The notes beneath the pieces were generated by a model that saw only the letters and a list, made by a program, of their open reading frames with translations, did no database searches and was not told the origin of the DNA. DNA of 64,000 nucleotides from RGIG7450 sp045577655. Lineage in GTDB: Bacteria > Bacillota > Clostridia > RUG12999. Of the stretch, positions 59,735 to 64,000 are shown piece by piece. The first letter of the stretch is position 1. Each line of letters opens with the position of its first letter. Location of the stretch: contig JAZNIU010000027.1 in assembly GCA_045577655.1 (NCBI GenBank), forward strand, positions 8,752 to 72,751. Reading direction: 5' to 3'. The position numbers and the translations under genes were made by a program.

Positions 59735-61164
59735 AATATCAGTCGGTTATAGGTATAGAAGTTCATGCGGAGCTTTCCACAGAAACAAAAATATATTGCA
59801 GTTGTAAAAATAAATTCGGCGGAGAAATAAATTCTCATTGTTGCCCTGTGTGCACAGGAATGCCGGGAAGTTTGCCTGTGCTTAACGAAAAGGTTGTTGA
59901 TTATGCGATAAAAGCAGGTCTTGCAATGAACTGCGAAATTACAAGAAACAGCAAACAGGATAGAAAAAACTATTTTTATCCCGACCTTCCCAAAGCTTAT
60001 CAGATCTCTCAGTTCGACCTTCCGCTTTGTGTTAACGGCAAAATTGATATAACAGTTGACGGGGAAAACAAAACTATTGGCGTAACAAGAATTCATATCG
60101 AAGAAGATGCCGGAAAATCAATCCACGATGCAGTTGAGGGCAAAACTCTTCTCGATTATAACAGATGCGGTGTTCCGCTTATAGAAATCGTTTCAGAACC
60201 CGATATGAGATCAAGTGCAGATGCAAAAGAATATCTTGACACATTAAAGTCAATACTTCAGTATATAGGTGTTTCCGACTGTAAAATGCAGGAGGGTTCG
60301 CTCCGTTGTGACGTTAACGTTTCACTTCGTCCTGAAGGGCAGAAAGAGTTTGGCGTCAGAACAGAAATGAAAAATGTTAATACTTTCAGCGGTGCCATAA
60401 AAGGCATAGAATACGAAATTAAAAGACAGACGGAAATTCTCGAAAATGGTGGAGAGGTTGTTCAGGAAACAAGAAGATGGGACGATGCAAGCGGGCAGAG
60501 TTTGCCGCTCAGAAGCAAGGAAGAGGCACATGACTACAGATATTTTCCGGAACCGGACCTTATGCCTATTGTTATAGAAGATGAACGGATAGAAAAAATT
60601 GCAAAAACTATTCCTGAACTTCCGCACGTTAAAAAACAAAGATATATTAAAGAACTCGGACTTCCTGAATATGACAGCGGTCAGCTTACTCAGACCAAGG
60701 TTATAGCTGATTTCTTTGAAGAAGTGCTTGCTGAAGGTGTGGAACCAAAACCGGCATCCAACTGGATTATGGGCGATGTATGGGGTATGATGAACGAAAG
60801 ATATCTTACAATGGAAACATTGCCTTTCTCTGCAAAAGCACTTGCTAAAATGATTAAAAGAATAACCGAAGGGGTTATCAGCAATACTGCGGCAAAACAG
60901 GTGCTTGAAACAATGTTTGAAAGCGGCGAAGACCCTGATGAAATCATTGAAAAAGCAGGGCTCAAACAAGTTAATGACGAGGGAGCACTGCTTGAAATTA
61001 TAAGTGAAGTAATAAAAAATAATCCGTCCTCGGTTGAAGACTTTAAAAACGGCAAAGAAAGAGTTGTTGGTTTCTTGGTTGGACAGGTTATGAGAGCATC
61101 TAAAGGAAAAGCAAATCCGCAGACAGTTAATGAGCTTGTAAAGGATTCGCTTTCAAAACTTTGA
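59731..61164 (+). CDS. gatB: Asp/Glu-tRNA amidotransferase subunit GatB
   Basis: A 477-residue subunit that binds and activates misacylated tRNA. N-terminal VIGIEVHAEL, zinc-site cysteines (CSCKNKFGGE and CPVCTGMPG), DYNRCGVPLIEIV, and the C-terminal YqeY-like tail with GFLVGQVMRASKGKANP. Complete and normal in length. Confidence 0.97.
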   Translation: MKYQSVIGIEVHAELSTETKIYCSCKNKFGGEINSHCCPVCTGMPGSLPVLNEKVVDYAIKAGLAMNCEITRNSKQDRKNYFYPDLPKAYQISQFDLPLCVNGKIDITVDGENKTIGVTRIHIEEDAGKSIHDAVEGKTLLDYNRCGVPLIEIVSEPDMRSSADAKEYLDTLKSILQYIGVSDCKMQEGSLRCDVNVSLRPEGQKEFGVRTEMKNVNTFSGAIKGIEYEIKRQTEILENGGEVVQETRRWDDASGQSLPLRSKEEAHDYRYFPEPDLMPIVIEDERIEKIAKTIPELPHVKKQRYIKELGLPEYDSGQLTQTKVIADFFEEVLAEGVEPKPASNWIMGDVWGMMNERYLTMETLPFSAKALAKMIKRITEGVISNTAAKQVLETMFESGEDPDEIIEKAGLKQVNDEGALLEIISEVIKNNPSSVEDFKNGKERVVGFLVGQVMRASKGKANPQTVNELVKDSLSKL

Positions 61165-61179
61165 TATGAGGTGTATTTA

Positions 61180-63273
61180 TTGACTCGAAAAGAAAAAATT
61201 GTGGCATATATCGGTAGTAGAAACTATATTCCGCTTAAAAGAGAGGAACTTGCAACAGTGCTTGATGTTCCGTCTTCGGATATGCCTGAATTTTTAATGA
61301 TTATTGATGAAATGATTGACGATGGGCTTGCCTTTGAAAGTAAAAAAGGCAGGCTCATGCCTTCTAATGAAAATGGTGTTTTAAAAGGCGTATTTCTCAG
61401 CAATGAAAAAGGGTTTGGCTTTGTCAGTGTCAAAAACAGAGAAAAAGACATTTTTATCCCTGCCGATTATTCGGGCGGTGCGATGAATGATGATGTTGTT
61501 TTTGTTAAGATAATGTCAACAGAGACCGACCAGAAACGTGCCGAGGGTAAAGTTGTCAAAGTTGTGGAAAGAAACACAAAAACGCTTGTGTGCTCGCTGA
61601 AAAAAAGGTTCAAAGGCTATGAAGCGTTTCCCGACAACAAACGTTATTCCAAAAGCATAAGAATTGCCTTGGCCGACCTTATGGGAGCACGCAGAGGGCA
61701 GAAAGTTGTTGTGGAAATTATAAAATATCCGACTGCCGACAGACATGCTGAGGGAAGAGTTGTTGAAATTTTAGGATATGAGTCTGCTCCCGGAACAATT
61801 CTTAAAAGCGTTATCAGAACTTTTGATATAAAAGACGAGTTTCCTGCTGATGTTATTAAAGAAACAAAGCTCATTCCCGAACAGATTGCAGAATCTGACC
61901 TGGCAGGGAGAAGAGACCTGCGGGATAAAATAATTTTCACTATTGACGGAGAAGATGCCAAGGATTTGGACGATGCCGTTTCGCTTGAGAAAAAAGATGA
62001 TGGAAACTACCTGTTAGGAGTTCATATTGCAGATGTTTCACATTATGTTAAAAAAGGGTCGGCAATTGAACGGGAAGCAATTGAAAGAGGAACAAGCATT
62101 TATCTTGCGGGCGGGGTTATACCAATGTTGCCGCCCAGACTGTCAAACGGTATTTGCAGTTTAAATCATGGTATGGACAGGTTGACACTTTCGATTGAAA
62201 TGACTATTACGCCTGATGGTGAAATTGTTGACCATGAAATCTTTGAAGCGGTTATTAAAACCACAGAAAGAACTTCGTATGAAGAAATAACAAAAGTTCT
62301 TGGTAGAGACGCAAAACTTTTGGGAAAATATGAAAAAATTCTTCCAATGATAAAGGAAATGGAAAAGCTTGCTCGCGTTTTACGAAACAAAAGAATTGCA
62401 GAGGGCAGCATAGATTTTAATTTTCCCGAAACGAAACTCATTTTTGACGATGACGGGAAAGTTATTGATATTAAAAAGTACGAATATACCATCGCAAATT
62501 CAATAATAGAAGAGTTTATGCTTGCAGCGAACAGAACTGTTGCAGAACATTTTTTCTGGCTTGGAATTCCTTTTGTTTTTCGCAACCACGAAAAACCGTC
62601 CAAAGAAAAAATGGAGGTTTTCTTTAATCTTGCTTCAGTGTTTGGTATTGTATTAAAAGATAAACCGGACAATGTTCATTCGCTTACCCTGCAAAAAGTT
62701 CTGGAACAGGTTAAAGGAGAAGCTATCCAGGATGTTATTTCACATACGATGCTCAAAAGTATGATGAAAGCACAGTATTCCACCGAAAATATTGGACATT
62801 TCGGGCTTGGCGCAAATTACTACTGTCACTTCACATCACCAATCAGGCGGCTTGCAGACCTTGCTATTCACAGAATAATCAAAAGTGTGATTAAAGGCGA
62901 AAGAACAGATTTTTCTGCCTTTGCTGAAATAGCTGCACAAAATGCAACTGCCAGAGAAGTTGTTGCAGAAGAAGCAGAAAACCAAAGCAAAAAAATTAAG
63001 ATTGCAGATTTTATGCATCAGTATGTGGGATATGAATTTGATGCAAAAATTGTTTCAATTCTCCCTAACGCTTTTTTTGTTGAACTTGAAAACAGTGTTC
63101 AGGGAAGAGTCGCTCTTTCAGACCTTGAAGATTACTATGAGTATAACGAAAGGTCAATGAGCCTTGTTTCGCCGGGAAAAGAATATAAAATAGGCGATAA
63201 TATTCAGGTTGTTTTAGTGAGGGCAGATGTTACATCGGGCGAACTTGATTTCCTCCCGGAAGATGAACTTTAA
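61180..63273 (+). CDS. rnr: Ribonuclease R
   Basis: A 697-residue 3'-5' exoribonuclease of the RNB family that degrades structured RNA. In order: an N-terminal winged helix, cold-shock domains (GVFLSNEKGFGFVSV, DIFIPADYSGGAMNDD), the RNB catalytic core with TIDGEDAKDLDDAVSL (metal-binding Asp residues) and HFTSPIRRLADLAIHR, and a C-terminal S1 domain. TTG 61180 lies 6 bases after GAGGTG; the in-frame GTG 61171 is part of that site. It begins 15 bases after gatB. smpB and ssrA, often nearby, are not in the window. Confidence 0.95.
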   Translation: MTRKEKIVAYIGSRNYIPLKREELATVLDVPSSDMPEFLMIIDEMIDDGLAFESKKGRLMPSNENGVLKGVFLSNEKGFGFVSVKNREKDIFIPADYSGGAMNDDVVFVKIMSTETDQKRAEGKVVKVVERNTKTLVCSLKKRFKGYEAFPDNKRYSKSIRIALADLMGARRGQKVVVEIIKYPTADRHAEGRVVEILGYESAPGTILKSVIRTFDIKDEFPADVIKETKLIPEQIAESDLAGRRDLRDKIIFTIDGEDAKDLDDAVSLEKKDDGNYLLGVHIADVSHYVKKGSAIEREAIERGTSIYLAGGVIPMLPPRLSNGICSLNHGMDRLTLSIEMTITPDGEIVDHEIFEAVIKTTERTSYEEITKVLGRDAKLLGKYEKILPMIKEMEKLARVLRNKRIAEGSIDFNFPETKLIFDDDGKVIDIKKYEYTIANSIIEEFMLAANRTVAEHFFWLGIPFVFRNHEKPSKEKMEVFFNLASVFGIVLKDKPDNVHSLTLQKVLEQVKGEAIQDVISHTMLKSMMKAQYSTENIGHFGLGANYYCHFTSPIRRLADLAIHRIIKSVIKGERTDFSAFAEIAAQNATAREVVAEEAENQSKKIKIADFMHQYVGYEFDAKIVSILPNAFFVELENSVQGRVALSDLEDYYEYNERSMSLVSPGKEYKIGDNIQVVLVRADVTSGELDFLPEDEL

Positions 63274-63278
63274 AAATT

Positions 63279-63310
63279 AAAAGAAGTAGCTGAAAAGCTA
63301 CTTCTTTTTT
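63279..63310. terminator. Bidirectional terminator between rnr and tcdA
   Basis: AAAAGAAGTAGCT pairs with AGCTACTTCTTTT (13 bp) around a GAAA loop, with T-runs on both strands. Confidence 0.92.
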
Positions 63311-63989
63311 AGTTGTTTATTAAATCTTTTATAACTTCAGACGCTATGAGAAGTCCGGCGGATGAGGGAACAAAAGATATGCTTGGAATAATATCTTCTG
63401 TTTTAACGGATTGTTCGGTTGAGAAAACCACTTTTAAAGAGGTTATTCCTCGCGATTTAAGTTCTCTTCTCATAACCCGTGCAAGCGGACATACACTTGT
63501 CTTCTTTATATCTGCTACTTGAAACAGTGCAGGGTTAAGTTTTCCGCCTGTTCCCATACAGCTTATAATGGGGATATTTTTTTCTTTTGCTTTTTCAATA
63601 AGAACAAGTTTTGAAGTGACCGTATCTATTGCATCAACGATATAGTCGTAGTCATCAAACGAAAAATTTTCAGCCGCTTCGGCGTCAAAAAACAGATTAA
63701 ATTTTTTTACCTCGGTAGAGGGGTTTATATCCATTATACGAGCTTCTGCAACATCGGTTTTATTCATGCCGACAGTGGAGTTAAGCGCAATTATCTGTCT
63801 GTTTATATTGGTTATATCCACAACATCTTTGTCAACCACAGAAATTTTGTTTATGCCGCATCTGGCAAGTGCTTCCACCACATACGAGCCTACACCGCCT
63901 ATGCCAAAAACGGCAACATTTTTAGCCTGCAGTTTATTAAATTTTTCTTCACCTATCAAAAGTTTTGTTCTGGAAAAGATTTTATTCAT
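63309..63989 (-). CDS. tcdA: tRNA threonylcarbamoyladenosine dehydratase TcdA
   Basis: A 226-residue E1-like (ThiF/HesA/MoeB superfamily) enzyme that uses ATP to cyclise t6A to ct6A in tRNAs. The ATP-binding motif is VFGIGGVGSYVVEALAR, followed by DITNINRQIIAL, VDAIDTVTSK and SCMGTGGKLNP, which match TcdA rather than ThiF or MoeB. Convergent with rnr and sharing its terminator. The start lies 11 bases from the window end, so the upstream promoter is not visible. Confidence 0.93.
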   Translation of the reverse strand: MNKIFSRTKLLIGEEKFNKLQAKNVAVFGIGGVGSYVVEALARCGINKISVVDKDVVDITNINRQIIALNSTVGMNKTDVAEARIMDINPSTEVKKFNLFFDAEAAENFSFDDYDYIVDAIDTVTSKLVLIEKAKEKNIPIISCMGTGGKLNPALFQVADIKKTSVCPLARVMRRELKSRGITSLKVVFSTEQSVKTEDIIPSISFVPSSAGLLIASEVIKDLINN

Positions 63990-64000
63990 ACTATCTACCT

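Noticed and set aside
60322..60969. A 215-codon minus-strand frame opposite gatB
   Set aside because: Antisense to gatB, Phe/Cys/His-rich, no ribosome site or promoter.
63309..63989. Linking the ThiF-like tcdA with the degenerate JAMM gene at 55.3 kb as a ubiquitin-like system
   Set aside because: The motifs match the housekeeping tRNA enzyme TcdA, it lies 7 kb away on the other strand with its own terminator, and no ubiquitin-like protein is present.
1..64000. tRNA, rRNA, CRISPR arrays, insertion sequences or prophage genes
   Set aside because: I looked for repeat-spacer patterns, transposase or integrase motifs, tRNA-like T-arms and rRNA stretches and saw none. A tRNAscan, Infernal and CRISPR search would settle this.

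Overview
The window reads as a chromosomal segment of an AT-rich, low-GC Gram-positive bacterium of the class Clostridia, probably an uncultured gut-type lineage. I infer this from the consistent AGGAGG-type ribosome sites, the strong TTGACA/TATAAT promoters, frequent TTG starts, and a gene set typical of anaerobic Firmicutes: spoIIAA-spoIIAB-sigF, a SpoVAF/GerA-type germination protein, a YlmC/YmxH sporulation protein, RNase J, HrcA/CIRCE control of groESL, GatCAB, a C_GCAxxG_C_C protein and DUF4846. The genotype is that of a spore former. I see no rRNA, tRNA, CRISPR array, insertion sequence, prophage or riboswitch.

Layout. 1-6.3 kb: a probable 2-hydroxy-acid utilisation locus (ECF S component, complete LarA-type Ni racemase homologue, glycerate 2-kinase, TAXI-type TRAP transporter, AllA-like cupin). 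6.3-9.4 kb: CCA-adding enzyme and an ABC exporter. 9.4-11.9 kb, minus strand: RNase J and a DUF975 membrane protein. 12.1-24.8 kb: a long co-directional envelope and division block (U32 rRNA hydroxylase-type protein, NusG-II protein, Gx transporter, maf, mreBCD, PBP2, minCDE, mgsA, rho, D,D-carboxypeptidase). 24.9-28.2 kb: NagZ-type lipoprotein, xpt, DUF4846 lipoprotein, purC. 28.3-36.6 kb: accessory genes (AAC(3)-like acetyltransferase, C_GCAxxG_C_C protein, SLC13/ArsB-type transporter, short-chain dehydrogenase, an apparently frameshifted hypothetical gene, nitroreductase, YgjV, a sensory-rhodopsin-transducer-family protein, a CDF metal exporter with a natural His8 tail, a hydrolase, an EamA transporter). 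36.6-39.4 kb: ylxM-ffh-rpsP-khpA-rimM, ending in a terminator where trmD-rplS would normally follow. 39.4-44.8 kb: WG-repeat surface protein, SpoVAF/GerA homologue, metallo-hydrolase-hemZ, ylmC. 45-48.7 kb: groESL behind a perfect CIRCE, then spoIIAA-AB-sigF. 48.8-52.5 kb, minus strand: potABCD. 52.9-64 kb: asnS, a divergent pair of FHA-RDD and degenerate MPN/JAMM-like membrane proteins, then ligA-gatC-gatA-gatB-rnr and a convergent tcdA.

Most of the window is ordinary core genome in tightly packed operons with clear promoters and hairpin terminators, several of them bidirectional between convergent genes. The parts most worth a second look are: (1) the larA/glycerate-kinase/TAXI-TRAP locus, which suggests a nickel-dependent glycerate (or related 2-hydroxy acid) racemase feeding a kinase; (2) the divergent FHA-RDD / membrane-anchored degenerate JAMM pair; (3) the ASRT-YgjV pair without any rhodopsin; (4) the GG-His8 tail on the CDF exporter; (5) a one-base frameshift near 32.36 kb; and (6) the structured non-coding gap upstream of asnS.
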